The notes under the pieces: model-generated
The model's input: the letters and a program-made list of their open reading frames with translations, nothing else
The model's database searches: none
What the model was told of the DNA's origin: nothing
Position numbers and translations under genes: made by a program
Part shown: one piece after another, positions 57,454 through 62,579 of the stretch
Numbering within the stretch: the stretch's first letter is position 1
How the letters are laid out: each line of letters opens with the position of its first letter
Assembly (NCBI RefSeq): GCF_001540865.1
Contig: NC_033621.1
Span: 15,126,213 to 15,190,212 of the forward strand
Direction: 5' to 3'
DNA length: 64,000 nt
Origin: Ananas comosus
Taxonomy: Eukaryota; Streptophyta; Magnoliopsida; Poales; Bromeliaceae

Positions 57454-58158
57454 TATGTGTGTCTTGCAGGGTGCTTTTGCTTCAAGTCGTCTGCTGTAGT
57501 TGGACCTGCAGCCGACTTGGCCGCTGGTGAAACTGCAGCAGTTTGGCCCCTCTGCAAGTCCAACTGCAGTAGATGGGTCCAACTGCAATAAAACAAACAT
57601 CTGTTCTGGGTCCTACTATGATTGGACCTATAATGCTACTCCAAATGCAGGCTACCAACCAAACAGGCCCTATTAAGTGTTAATAGAGCTAATTTGGACC
57701 CAAACCATTATGTGGACAAAAGAAATGCTACAACTTACTGGATACTGCCTTCTGCCTTAATTTTCTCTTGGTTGTAAAGCTAAAGTTTGTAGCTAATGTG
57801 CTTCTTGCTCTTTCAAATCAAGATTAACCTGCTGCTCCACGTGGATCACCATTAAGATTAATTTGGAGTTAAGTTTTTAGATTATGTTTTCTTGGAAGAT
57901 TTTCTGAAGATGAATTAGATTCTTAGTTGAAACTCAATTACAACAAAATAAAACTGTTAAGTTGCTTTATGCTAACATTGATAAAATCTCTTCTAAAATG
58001 TTCTCATCTCGACAAAGTTGATTTTGTGCTGCTTAATGGCTTGACTGCTCATTTCTTACTCTATCAAGAACAGGATCTTTGATTAAAAAATTATCCTACT
58101 TTTCTTATTCAGGCCAATCCATGATGTGAAGATTTTGCGGACGGTCGTCAAGGATTGA
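14075..58158 (+). CDS. CYP18-2: Cyclophilin-type peptidyl-prolyl cis-trans isomerase (CYP18-2/PPIL1 type), six exons over 44 kb
   Basis: Six exons join in frame into 164 codons: 14075-14146, 14267-14362, 14743-14804, 15647-15780, 41105-41189, 58113-58158. All introns are GT-AG with phases 0, 0, 2, 1, 2. The protein is a bare cyclophilin domain with no signal peptide. The catalytic core is visible: FHRII (R53), DFIVQGGD (F58, Q61), NGSQFFIT (Q109, F111) and [10 protein letters not shown] (H124). The tryptophan that binds cyclosporin in cyclophilin A is S119 here. Length and sequence match plant CYP18-2 and human PPIL1, which are linked to the spliceosome; that role is knowledge of the family. 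Introns 4 and 5 are 25.3 and 16.9 kb and carry nearly all the transposons and viral DNA seen between 16 and 57 kb. No frame break was found. A mis-joined assembly is the main alternative explanation for the size of the gene. Confidence 0.92.
14172..14215 (+). repeat. (CT)n microsatellite in intron 1
   Basis: An uninterrupted CT run of about 44 bases, just before the acceptor of exon 2. Pyrimidine-rich and probably length-variable. Confidence 0.85.
14267..14362 (+). CDS. CYP18-2: Cyclophilin exon 2
   Basis: Codons 25-56, [20 protein letters not shown] through FHRIIK, bounded by acceptor ACGCAG and donor GTCCCT. Holds the catalytic arginine R53. Confidence 0.9.
14743..14804 (+). CDS. CYP18-2: Cyclophilin exon 3
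   Basis: Codons 57-76 plus two bases, [20 protein letters not shown], bounded by acceptor GACCAG and donor GTGAGC. Confidence 0.9.
15647..15780 (+). CDS. CYP18-2: Cyclophilin exon 4
   Basis: Completes codon 77, then [17 protein letters not shown] through [11 protein letters not shown] to LDG. Acceptor GTGCAG, donor GTAAGT. The next exon is 25 kb away. Confidence 0.9.
16329..16509. mobile_element. MITE fragment
   Basis: Begins GGGAGCATTTGGATCACG and has the AT-rich, GTTTGG-containing texture of MITE ends. I could not find its other end, so it is probably truncated by, or fused to, the hAT sequence that follows. Confidence 0.4.
16510..18190 (+). pseudogene. hAT-type transposase remnant (DUF659-like), plus strand
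   Basis: 16510-16938 is open for 142 codons with [26 protein letters not shown]-like and AAHCINL-like blocks and [20 protein letters not shown], which belong to the central part of plant hAT transposases with a DUF659 region. The frame breaks after 16938 (a shift in SKKYPSK), and the following bases up to about 17060 still match the opposed copy at 19476-20640. 17060-18190 looks like the tyrosine- and glycine-rich tail seen after hAT dimerisation domains ([23 protein letters not shown]). The dimerisation domain itself is missing here. Non-functional. Confidence 0.75.
18678..19015 (-). pseudogene. hAT dimerisation domain remnant, minus strand
   Basis: On the minus strand I read [15 protein letters not shown], then a stop where a tryptophan is normal, then STFALIHT, and further on [20 protein letters not shown]. 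This is the canonical hAT C-terminal dimerisation signature. Together with 19476-20640 it forms the C-terminal part of one minus-strand hAT gene, separated from it by AT-rich DNA and a small LTR fragment. 18191-18677 between the hAT pieces holds no feature I recognise. Confidence 0.8.
19318..19475 (-). mobile_element. Fragment of the Copia-like LTR
   Basis: The minus strand has the series ATCTCGATGCAAAATAAAAA, TTTACGTG...AACTCCAACT and GGGACCGATCACACG, which matches the start of the LTR at 25260-25390 in reduced form. It lies inside the minus-strand hAT remnant. Confidence 0.55.
19476..20640 (-). pseudogene. hAT-type transposase remnant, minus strand
   Basis: 20175-19792 encodes [17 protein letters not shown], the [16 protein letters not shown] block (DUF659 start), and [19 protein letters not shown] with LVSDNGGN. 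19810-19598 continues with [11 protein letters not shown] and [19 protein letters not shown]. It is a second copy of the family at 16510, in opposite orientation, with frameshifts between the ORFs and an internal LTR fragment. The region upstream (20180-20640) reads as a further degraded N-terminus. Confidence 0.75.
20980..21445. repeat. Diverged tandem repeat, two AT-rich units of about 280 bp
   Basis: Both units run AATTCTTTTGATTTTATC...TTTTCTCAAAATTTT...GATCCATAT followed by a GAG-GATT...ATGAT...AGGAC-GCAATT segment (unit ends near 21165 and 21440). No coding potential. 20641-20979 holds nothing recognisable. Confidence 0.55.
21449..21770 (+). mobile_element. TRIM element: partial 5' LTR, 191-bp internal domain, start of 3' LTR
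   Basis: 21449-21550 matches the 3' two-thirds of the solo LTR at 12121-12273 and ends CGTTACA. A TGGTATCAGAGCC primer site follows at 21553, an internal region too short to code (21551-21741), a purine tract TGGGGGGAGTC (21731-21741), then a new LTR start, TGTGATACCCCAATAGTCCC, at 21742. This is the plan of a terminal-repeat retrotransposon in miniature. The 3' LTR breaks off near 21770; a weakly matching piece (TATTTTGGGTGGTGGTTAGG) sits at 22415-22435, suggesting an insertion of about 0.6 kb. Confidence 0.75.
22450..25140. other. Unassigned AT-rich intron DNA
   Basis: 2.7 kb without an ORF I can assign. It contains a GA microsatellite near 22767, paired GTTATTCCACTATGGGAATG copies near 24260 and 24294, and a short GC-rich patch (25005-25135). 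The texture suggests old transposon DNA of unknown family. Confidence 0.4.
25150..26817 (+). mobile_element. LTR of a Copia-like non-autonomous element, with the preceding internal tail
   Basis: 25209 starts TGAGGAGCCCAAGG and 26817 ends CTTGGGCTCCTCA, a 1.6-kb LTR whose ends form an inverted repeat of about 50 bp. 25150-25208 (GTGTCGAGTCATTAGTAATG...) equals the internal tail that precedes the 3' LTR in the inverted copy near 33964-34020. Since a primer-like site TGGTAATCAAAGAGC (26830) and gag follow, this LTR has internal sequence on both sides. Four ACCGGT palindromes lie at 25855-26052, mostly as GTACCGGTAC. Confidence 0.75.
26830..28860 (+). pseudogene. Copia-like gag remnant, plus-strand copy
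   Basis: After the primer-like site, frames with many shifts encode a P-PLFDG-like start (near 26890-26960) and, near 27815-27850, a CCHC knuckle readable as [12 protein letters not shown]. The mirrored copy at 37650-39490 shows the same blocks, plus a second knuckle-like CGKK segment. Single-base insertions and deletions are so frequent that no frame exceeds about 145 codons. I see no integrase or reverse transcriptase. Confidence 0.55.
29370..31320 (+). pseudogene. Accessory ORF unit 1 ('putative plant transposon protein' type), heavily indel-ridden
   Basis: A promoter-like leader with CTGTACCGGTACAAG (29413) and TATATACGGG is followed from about 30000 by the same protein as in 32739-33735, here broken roughly every 30-60 bases by one-base indels: the GLN-rich N-terminus, [12 protein letters not shown], and [15 protein letters not shown] are all garbled versions of the clean copy. 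31035-31320 continues into a tail with a CTCAGGTCATTCC segment. Compared with the better copy the damage is mostly insertions. Confidence 0.55.
31390..32410 (-). mobile_element. Inverted tail segment of the Copia-like element
   Basis: This segment matches 33964-34935 in the same orientation, which makes it minus-strand tail sequence joined to plus-strand unit 1 on its left and plus-strand unit 3 on its right. It contains remnants of the ORF tail ([11 protein letters not shown] on the minus strand) and no other gene. Confidence 0.55.
32739..33735 (+). pseudogene. Accessory ORF unit 3 ('putative plant transposon protein' type), best-preserved copy
   Basis: The ATG near 32739 follows the leader shared by all copies (32415-32738). 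An arginine/glycine-rich N-terminus ([15 protein letters not shown]) leads to a globular part: [81 protein letters not shown]. The last 180 codons (33193-33735) are open; upstream there are stops at about 32892 and 33240. The block order resembles a plant-specific domain catalogued as 'putative plant transposon protein', found in ORFs linked to LTR elements; that assignment is from memory of the family. Its biochemical role is unknown to me. Confidence 0.55.
33889..36620 (-). pseudogene. 3' end of the inverted Copia-like copy: accessory ORF, tail, start of 3' LTR
   Basis: Read on the minus strand: leader with a TATATAAGC box and GTACCGGTAC (36620-36000), accessory ORF from about 36025 to 34957, an 18-A run on the + strand at about 34939-34956 (absent from the other copies), a tail (34935-33964), then TGAGGAGCCCAGG at 33963, the start of a 3' LTR cut off at 33889. 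Frames are broken by many one-base indels. Confidence 0.55.
36621..39520 (-). pseudogene. Copia-like gag remnant, minus-strand copy
   Basis: The mirror image of 26830-29370, with the same landmarks: GAGGAGGAATCAAACG near 38222, and ACGGTGGTAGCTTT near 37060. It keeps more of the gag C-terminus than the plus copy: [19 protein letters not shown] sequence (37850) and a knuckle-like CGKK segment near 37720. Ends at a primer-like site next to the LTR (39501-39511). Indels prevent a long frame. Confidence 0.52.
39521..40752 (-). mobile_element. Copia-like LTR, inverted copy, first 350 bp missing
   Basis: Reverse complement of 25558-26817. It ends abruptly at 40752 at AGGACCTAAC, where the plus copy has 350 more bases of LTR. 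It carries the GTACCGGTAC palindromes at 40261-40460. Beyond 40752 the sequence is unique intron. Confidence 0.75.
41105..41189 (+). CDS. CYP18-2: Cyclophilin exon 5
   Basis: Completes codon 122, then [20 protein letters not shown] to DNSD plus two bases. Acceptor TTGACAG, donor GTAACT. H124 belongs to the active-site loop. Confidence 0.9.
41890..42260 (-). pseudogene. Transposon ORF fragment with Myb/SANT-like C-terminal texture
   Basis: The minus strand, across frameshifts, reads a lysine/arginine-rich helix ([16 protein letters not shown]), an alanine/leucine stretch, then [19 protein letters not shown] and GFMTKTLEL. Such tails occur in Myb/SANT-like ORFs linked to plant transposons. No intact frame is left. 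Assignment is tentative. Confidence 0.35.
42384..42560. mobile_element. MITE-like fragment, related to 53956-54112
   Basis: GTTTGGTTAGGGCATAAGG, then TTATACCCAAAC, GTGGGAACAATAGTTCCCACC (a local hairpin) and GTTCCACC/AGCTTGTTCC. The same elements in similar order occur in the core of the AT-rich element on the other side of the viral block. Confidence 0.5.
42579..42605 (+). repeat. (GGGA)n run, predicted G-quadruplex
   Basis: Seven GGG blocks separated by single A residues follow a GA run. Single-base loops are the most stable quadruplex arrangement. It sits between the MITE fragment and the viral block. Confidence 0.8.
42606..42884 (-). pseudogene. Possible pararetrovirus movement-protein fragment
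   Basis: The minus strand is open with [15 protein letters not shown] and further blocks ([28 protein letters not shown]). The position, directly against the coat-protein region of the pararetrovirus and in opposite orientation, and the general look suggest the movement-protein domain of the same virus, cut out and inverted. I cannot prove this from sequence alone; a host gene fragment is possible. Confidence 0.38.
42885..43916 (+). pseudogene. Endogenous pararetrovirus: coat-protein region with zinc finger, broken
   Basis: Across several frames the + strand shows a coat-protein-like segment ([17 protein letters not shown] near 42889; [15 protein letters not shown] near 43150), a basic stretch, and a CCHC finger at 43569-43613 ([14 protein letters not shown]), followed by an acidic region open from 43620 to 43916 ([15 protein letters not shown]). 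This order (coat, CCHC, acidic spacer, protease) is that of Caulimoviridae polyproteins. Stops and shifts interrupt the coat part (for example near 43045, 43117 and 43209). Old integrated copy, not expressible. Confidence 0.72.
43917..45232 (+). pseudogene. Endogenous pararetrovirus: protease and start of reverse transcriptase, broken
   Basis: An aspartic-protease active site, [13 protein letters not shown], lies near 44340-44380, with [12 protein letters not shown] core near 44570, followed by a cysteine-rich spacer ([18 protein letters not shown]) and the reverse-transcriptase lead-in ([19 protein letters not shown], 45174-45230). The frame is split by several stops and shifts. The sequence breaks off at about 45232 and joins the inverted 3' ORF. 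Confidence 0.72.
45240..45623 (-). pseudogene. Endogenous pararetrovirus: C-terminal part of the 3' ORF, inverted
   Basis: The minus strand matches the distal part of the ORF at 51160-51874, from the CCAACTAATTGCC block to its end. Its reading frame is broken. It ends at 45623, where the LTR-like block begins. Confidence 0.7.
45626..49272 (-). mobile_element. Gypsy-type long LTR block (solo or fragment)
   Basis: 3.6 kb, starting TGTCTCCCACACG and ending TCCTCA at the points where viral sequence stops and resumes. It has the texture of the long LTRs at 5956 and 9285: a GAGTCTCCCAGTGGGTACC motif near 46137, short repeats of CACTTAGGTCAACTGG (46660-46740), a GC-rich stretch (48150-48760) and a (GA)n run (48601-48636). 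There is an imperfect repeat of its start at 45689 (TGTCCCCTACCCGGAGAC), which may be the true end. No target duplication is evident and the flanking viral pieces are not contiguous. No gene recognised. Confidence 0.5.
49273..51060 (+). pseudogene. Endogenous pararetrovirus: reverse transcriptase and RNase H, broken
   Basis: From the lead-in (49466 on) to 49954 the frame is open and shows [26 protein letters not shown] and [15 protein letters not shown], the finger/palm start of a Caulimoviridae reverse transcriptase. After a stop near 49952 it continues with [11 protein letters not shown]. The region that should hold the Y-x-D-D catalytic box appears to be missing between about 50035 and 50075. 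50098-50300 has the [19 protein letters not shown] block, and 50275-50700 an RNase H with [16 protein letters not shown] and [16 protein letters not shown]. Several stops and a probable deletion leave no active polymerase. Confidence 0.82.
51061..51874 (+). pseudogene. Endogenous pararetrovirus: 3' ORF with viroplasmin-like domain and coiled coil
   Basis: Downstream of RNase [14 protein letters not shown] (51082 on) and [20 protein letters not shown] (51174 on) are the two halves of a viroplasmin/RNase H N-terminal-type fold. They are put out of frame by an 11-bp tandem duplication (CATACACGGAT, 51121-51142). Then follow a CDYCED pair of cysteines and a long coiled coil with heptad-like leucines ([19 protein letters not shown]). 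A second frameshift near 51600 shifts the last 90 codons, which end at a stop near 51872. In some Caulimoviridae a separate 3' ORF carries a transactivator/viroplasmin; equating this ORF with it is inference. Confidence 0.6.
51496..53397 (-). repeat. Right arm of the 1.9-kb inverted repeat in the viral block
   Basis: Reverse complement of 43700-45623. It runs from inside the 3' ORF, through the A-rich junction near 51880, to the acidic region after the CCHC finger. It stops exactly where the long-TIR element begins (53398). Confidence 0.85.
51893..53397 (-). pseudogene. Endogenous pararetrovirus: acidic spacer, protease and RT lead-in, inverted copy
   Basis: The minus strand holds the acidic spacer (53381-53181), a better-preserved protease than the left arm (52769-52356, with [15 protein letters not shown] and [13 protein letters not shown]), the cysteine-rich spacer with [14 protein letters not shown] and [14 protein letters not shown] (52375-52067), and the RT lead-in (52006-51895). 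Frames are separated by small shifts. It is head-to-head with the 3' ORF. Confidence 0.75.
53398..54605. mobile_element. AT-rich fold-back element with terminal inverted repeats of several hundred bp
   Basis: The left end AGGCTTCATTTGGTTCGGG and the right end, complement AGGCTTCGTTTGGAATGGG, open long inverted arms that stay similar for some 300-400 bp (shared GTACAAGTTCAGGTATAAGC and GCGTTTGGAT-AATAAGATGGAATAA blocks). The interior is nearly pure A/T built from AAATTTAAAATTT words. No ORF. It abuts the right viral arm without a clear target duplication. Confidence 0.75.
53955..54112. repeat. Poly-C run and MITE-like core inside the fold-back element
   Basis: A run of 16 C (53955-53970) precedes AAGCTTGTTCCTGGAAC, GGTGGGAACTATTGTTTCC and TTTGTTTGGGTATAATGG, the same words as in 42384-42560. 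It interrupts the A/T interior and may be a nested insertion. Confidence 0.5.
54610..54663. repeat. 27-bp tandem duplication
   Basis: Two exact copies of GTTTGTTGATGTACAGTTC... directly right of the fold-back element. No coding role seen. Confidence 0.8.
54764..54990 (-). pseudogene. Possible Myb/SANT-like ORF of a PIF/Harbinger element
   Basis: The minus strand encodes [19 protein letters not shown], similar in layout to the helix-turn of Myb/SANT-like proteins that accompany PIF/Harbinger transposases. It lies 270 bp beyond the transposase remnant in the same orientation. Short and frame-broken, so the call is tentative. Nothing else is recognised in 54664-55260. Confidence 0.33.
55262..56620 (-). 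pseudogene. PIF/Harbinger DDE transposase remnant
   Basis: Minus-strand pieces in order: [15 protein letters not shown] near 56350-56300, [20 protein letters not shown] with [16 protein letters not shown] (55835-55711; this contains the first catalytic-region block), then [15 protein letters not shown] and [14 protein letters not shown] near 55575-55440, and a C-terminal [12 protein letters not shown] tail to 55274. These are the family's landmarks. Frames are interrupted by stops, by an internal 151-bp tandem duplication (55867-56165) and by lost sequence between blocks. Not functional. Confidence 0.8.
55867..56165. repeat. 151-bp tandem duplication within the transposase remnant
   Basis: ACTATATGAGAAAATGTTAA...CATAAATTTGC is repeated at 55867 and 56018 with few differences. 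It breaks the transposase reading frame. Confidence 0.85.
56638..56928. mobile_element. Tourist-like MITE with TTA target duplication
   Basis: Terminal inverted repeats GGCCTTGTTTGGATGTC / GACATCCGAACAAGGCC, 291 bp, flanked by TTA on both sides (56635-56637 and 56929-56931). A TTA duplication and this size are typical of PIF/Harbinger-driven MITEs; it lies next to a PIF/Harbinger transposase remnant. Confidence 0.85.
57399..57465 (+). repeat. (GT)n microsatellite
   Basis: A long alternating GT run with two interrupting A residues near its end. Alternating purine-pyrimidine DNA of this length can adopt Z-form. The ORFs read through it on both strands are not genes. Confidence 0.9.
58113..58158 (+). 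CDS. CYP18-2: Cyclophilin exon 6 (last)
   Basis: Completes codon 150, then [14 protein letters not shown] and the stop TGA at 58156-58158. Acceptor CTTATTCAG at 58112. The match to the family C-terminus, in the right phase, shows that the gene continues across intron 5. Confidence 0.9.
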
Positions 58159-58660
58159 TTTTTTGCGCCGCAGCTAATCGGGCTTCATTTCCTCTGGAGA
58201 TAATCTCGTCGTCTTTTACGCTGAACAATCTCTCAACTTTTGTGCCTTATTGTTGAGGCCTATCTCTATTGTGAGCCTTAAAAGATTTTGGGGTTGTTAT
58301 GTTCACATAATTCTTGTTACTAGCAAGATGATGTTGGAAAAACACATGGTTTAGGATGTTGAAAACAAGAACATTGTTAGTCGGATGATGCTGTAAAAAC
58401 ATATGGTGTGGGATGTTCAAACCAAGAAATTCTCACCGATTTGTGCTCTTTAAGAATAGTTTAATCGCTTGGTTTCTACCAATCACTGTGACATCTTAAA
58501 CGTTTGGTTTACATCAGTTACGTCTCTATGGTTTATATCACTTGTATGATTGGACGAAATTATTCAACATTTTTTTCCTATTTTTCTAATGAAATAATAT
58601 ATTCATGTCATTATTAACTCTTGAATGCTCTATTTGGACTTGTGTCGATCCATATCCACA
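58159..58660 (+). other. Probable 3' UTR and downstream flank of the cyclophilin gene
   Basis: Mixed-composition sequence without transposon signatures directly after the stop codon, with a local near-repeat (GATGATGTTGGAAAAACACATGG near 58327 and GATGATGCTGTAAAAACATATGG near 58384). The poly(A) site cannot be fixed. 58661-59530 beyond it shows only small repeats (ACAAAATTTTGCGAT three times at 59081-59185). Confidence 0.45.
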
Positions 58661-59530
58661 GGATATGCCTACTATTTGAGGAGCAGGAAATAAGCCAGCT
58701 GCAGGCAGCACACCTCGGTGCCGGTGCGACACTCTTTGTCATTCGGTCGTTCCACCAAAAGTCAACCGCGTCCAATTTGGGAAATCCGCTTTAAAATATC
58801 TCGGGACTAAAAATTCAGTTCGAATAACTTGGATTTAATATACTCACCACAGGACATTGCGTTATATACGATAAAAAAAAATTATGATAGAAAAATAATT
58901 TATTTGACATTATATTTCTGCGTATCGTAATATATTTTTGGTAGCCTAACCGGAGAAGAAGCATATTTTTTTTTGGTCAATAGGTTTACGCTGTCGAAAC
59001 AGTCGTTTTCTTCAAAAATTTAAGCTATCAGAGAATAATATTTTTAGTATTTACATTCAACGCATTCGCTCACGTCCGGGCACAAAATTTTGCGATAGAT
59101 ATGGGCTAAAAGTAAATGAGAGAAACTCCAGCTTTATATATGAGAGAAAATTTTGCGATAGATATGGGCACAAAATTTTGCGATATATATGACTTGGATT
59201 GTGGCGGGATCCGAATTCAGAATCTCCAGCTTTAATACCATATTACCCTAATAAAGATCGATTTAATAGGAACCGGATTTAAAAATATAACTTGACATCC
59301 CCACCATTCATATGCATGAAGGATATAAAAGGCGCATAGATCGATTGATAGCTATGGAAGGATATAGGGATTTTATTGGTAATTTAACTTGTTAAATATT
59401 GAATATGGAGTTCAGATCAATTAGCACTGATACTATACTATCCAAAAAAATCAATCTTTTGGATTGTGTAGACGACTCTCATACCAAATGAGCCTTTAGA
59501 AAATAGTCTTGCTTTTGTTCCTTGATCTTC

Positions 59531-59660
59531 TTTTTTGTATTTGAGAGAAAGTTAGTATGCTATACGATTTATTTATTTTTTAAAAAATAAATTTAGCTAG
59601 AAATATGAAATAGTTAGGCTTCAAACTTAGAACTGCGCTTTCTCTTAATCTTCTTGTTGG
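59531..59660 (-). mobile_element. SINE remnant, copy 1
   Basis: A diverged version of 62424-62560: TTGAGAGAAAGTTAGTATGCTA, AAATAAATTTAGCTAGAAAT and TAGGCTTCAAACTTAGAAC in the same order. Recognised only by comparison with the other copy. Confidence 0.4.
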
Positions 59661-59930
59661 TTGTATTTGTATCAAGCTCTTTAATAAATATGCCTAGAAA
59701 CTTTCTCTCAGAAAAATTGGTTTGAAAAATTAATTTCGTATCTCTGGCAACTGAAAAATTAATCTGTATTAAGCTGAGAATTAAATCTAAATAGTTGAAT
59801 ATAATCTTAATTTTTTTTAAAAAATTATTACATATATTTATTTTATAATGTATTATATTATTCTTAGCTTAGATTGATACTGAATTTAATTTTTTTCTCA
59901 ATAATTTTAAATTTACAGCGAGATAATATT

Positions 59931-60326
59931 AAGGACATGTTTGGTTTATGATTGGAATGGAAATGAAAAATAAAATTAAATTATTTTGGAATGAAAAATG
60001 GAATTAGAAATCATTCAAAAATATTTGGTCCATTATTGGAACGGAAATCGGAATGAGATTCTACGATTTTGAGAGGAGGTTTTGATTAAGAGAGATAAAG
60101 GGAGAGGGGGAAGGTGTTTAGAAGAGAGAATTTTAGATAATTTACTTTGGAATGGATCAATCCGGAGTTCAAAGCCGGATTGGACCATATATGAATTTGA
60201 CCATTTTTATTCTAGAGTGGAATGAGAATCAGAATCTGATTCCTGTAAAACAAACAACATTTATCAAAATCGATGAATTCTATTTCGATTCCATAATTTA
60301 AAATAAGTGAACCAAACATGCCCTAA
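59931..60326. mobile_element. MITE family B, copy 1
   Basis: Starts AAGGACATGTTTGGTTTATG and ends AAGTGAACCAAACATGCCCT, giving short inverted ends. The interior shares TTGGAATG-AAATGA...GTAAAACAAACAA with 61745-62140. No coding capacity. Confidence 0.65.
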
Positions 60327-61180
60327 ATTTTGTCGAGAATTACCAACCCAACTAATTAGACTCTGGCCATCCCATCCAATTGTGTTGGGATTCCTTTCTC
60401 TTTCACTCATAGTAGTTATTACCTCTATCTCTAGGGACAAAAATTTGTTGTGCATCGTCCCAAAACTAACAGTTTGGGGACTGTGCGGATGGGGACTGCA
60501 GGCCCATCTGACGGTCGCCCTTCTCCCCTCCTATGCTGCTTTCTCTCTCTCTCTAAAAACTTAGGCATCACGAATACTAACACGGGACATGAGATACGAT
60601 ACGACTCGGACACCACAACTCAGAATTTAATCCGAATAAATTCATTCCACCTGGATTCAATTTTCGATCCGGCCTAAGAGGCTGGATTGAAAAAAAAATA
60701 ATTAAGAAAATTCTTATTCATTCAAAAATTATAATCGAAATGAAAATCTGGTATATCAAATACGGATAATCGGATTCGACTGTTTCGTGAAAAATAGGTA
60801 AACCAAACAAAGCATGTTATACACAAGCTGTATTATTTGTCCCTTTACTAGTTGTAGTGGAATCTAGCGTCTACACAAGCCAAATGGAAGCGGGAGGAAC
60901 ACACGAGTCTCCACGTGGCCACCAATTCACCATCACTGTACCCACGCGCCACGTACCTAAACGAGATAGTAATATAATATTTTCAATAATAATTATTATT
61001 CCATCGATTATAATATTATTATATTATTGTCATATTAATAGTGCAATAATATGTAGTCGGATAAATTAGGTTTTGCTACTCACTTGTAATAATTTAGAAT
61101 GCTTAAATTTAAAATTATAATAAATTAAATCTTGAAAATCAAAATTTCACCCGTCTCATAGTTGGGGAATCAAAATTTTA
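60327..61180. other. Non-repetitive interval with a G-box
   Basis: No ORF of note. CTCCACGTGGCC at 60909-60920 contains a perfect G-box (CACGTG), and GCGCCACGTACC follows near 60947. These resemble plant promoter elements, but no gene start is seen in the window to the right. Confidence 0.35.
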
Positions 61181-61593
61181 AGAAAAAACTTCAAATATCT
61201 CTTTTGTGGTTTCATATTTTTTTTTTTCATTTTAGTATCCTATGTTTTAAACTATATCAAGTTAGTACAGTGTGATTTTGCACTTTTTTACTTTAGTACC
61301 CTGTAGTTTAAAGTGTATCAAGTTAGTACCCTATAGTTGCGCACTTTCTCACTTTAGTACCCTATGGTTTCGTATTTTCTCACTTTAGTACCCTATAGTT
61401 TTTAAACCATATATAGGGTACTAACTTGATACAAAAATAAACCACAGGGTACTAACTTGATACACTTTAAATCATAGGGTACTAAAGTGAAAAAGTGCGA
61501 AATTACAGGGTACTAATTTGATATACTTTAAACCATAGGGTAATAAAATAAAAAAGTACGAAACCACAGGAGGAGTTTTTGAAGTTTTCCCAA
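61181..61593. mobile_element. MITE family A, copy 2
   Basis: A palindromic element with ends AAAAAACTTCAAATATCT and, in complement, GGGAAAACTTCAAAAACTCC. The interior is repeats of CACTTTAGTACCCTATGGTT on the left arm and their complements on the right arm, around a centre near 61395. Confidence 0.7.
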
Positions 61594-61744
61594 ATTTTAA
61601 TTCAGCGATGTGACACAAATTTTTTTGGACACCTAACAATTTGGCACAGAGCGGAAAGACAACAAAAAGCACCAAATTATGCCGAAAGGAATATCGAAAT
61701 TGTTAAAATAATGACCAAAAAATTATTATAATCTCATATAATGC

Positions 61745-62140
61745 AATCGGACATGTTTGTTTCATGATTGGAATAGAAAGAGAAAATAAAATTAGATTGC
61801 ATTGGAATGAAAAATAAAATGATAAATCATCCAAAAACATTTGGTTTATTATTAAAATTAAAATCAGAAGGGACATTTAAAATTTTGAGGGAGTGTTTAG
61901 TTAAGAGAGAGGAGAGTAATGAAGTAAGAGGAGGGGAAGGCATTTATGAGAGAAAGCTTTGAGTGTTTTATTTTGGAAGACTAATTCGAAATTTAAGTTC
62001 AAATCCAGATTAGGTCATTTTCATTCAGGAATAGAATGATAATCAAAATTTGATTTCTGTAAAACAAACAATAATTATTAGAATTAATAAATATCATTCA
62101 TATTTTATAGCCTAAAATAGGTGAACCAATTAAGCCTTTA
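61745..62140. mobile_element. MITE family B, copy 2
   Basis: Starts CGGACATGTTTGTTTCATG and ends TAGGTGAACCAATTAAGCC, with the same interior order as 59931-60326. More degraded at the ends. Confidence 0.6.
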
Positions 62141-62148
62141 GTTTTTTG

Positions 62149-62413
62149 TTTGGGCGTTGGAATGTGCTATCCAATAATAACTTGGCAAAAAAATTTCTTC
62201 CATTCTTGAGAAAGGTGTTCGTATTTATTATTTAGTTGGATAATATAGTTACCAATGAAAAAATTTATATTATTTTAAAAAATAATTTGAAGGCCAAATA
62301 TGATAGTCTATTGTAAACATTTGATCACACCTTTATTTGTAAAATACTATAAATTTTTTCAATTAATCAAAGAAATAACTAGAACAAGACGTTCATACAT
62401 CCAAACAAAGCTA
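62149..62413. mobile_element. MITE-like element, family C, copy 1
   Basis: Ends GTTTGGGCGTTGGAATG and TTCATACATCCAAACAAAG. The interior AATAATTTGAAG...ATATGATA...AAACATTTGATCACA recurs in 62580-62828. Confidence 0.45.
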
Positions 62414-62423
62414 TAGAAGTTTA

Positions 62424-62560
62424 GTTTTTTTTTTTGAGAGATAGGTAGCATGCTACTCGTTTCGCTTATTTTATTTAGAAATAAACTTAGCTAGAAATGT
62501 GAATCAATTAGGATTCGAACTTGGAACCTCAGATACCAACCATCAAATCCTTTGCCAAAA
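62424..62560 (-). mobile_element. tRNA-derived SINE remnant, copy 2
   Basis: On the minus strand: a tRNA-like part with a B-box-like AAGTTCGAATCC after GATGGTTGGTATCTGAGG, then a body (TTCTAGCTAAGTTTATTTC; GTAGCATGCTACCTATCTC) and a terminal A run (T run on the + strand at 62424-62435). Pol III B-box plus A tail identifies a SINE; the A box is not clear, so it may be 5'-truncated. Confidence 0.5.
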
Positions 62561-62579
62561 AAAAAAAAAGTTTTAACTT

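Larger units (their letters stand above)
41190..58112 (+). other. Intron 5 of the cyclophilin gene (16.9 kb)
   Basis: Donor GTAACT and acceptor CTTATTCAG. It holds the pararetrovirus block, a Gypsy-type LTR block, MITEs and a PIF/Harbinger remnant. 41190-41889 is mostly AT-rich; 41282-41460 has GTTTGGTTTGG...TTTGTTTGGATGCATGC ends like a small MITE. 57464-58112 has no feature I can name. Confidence 0.85.

Noticed and set aside
57331..57600. Frames read through the GT repeat on both strands
   Set aside because: Threonine-histidine or cysteine-valine repeats are the translation of a dinucleotide run.
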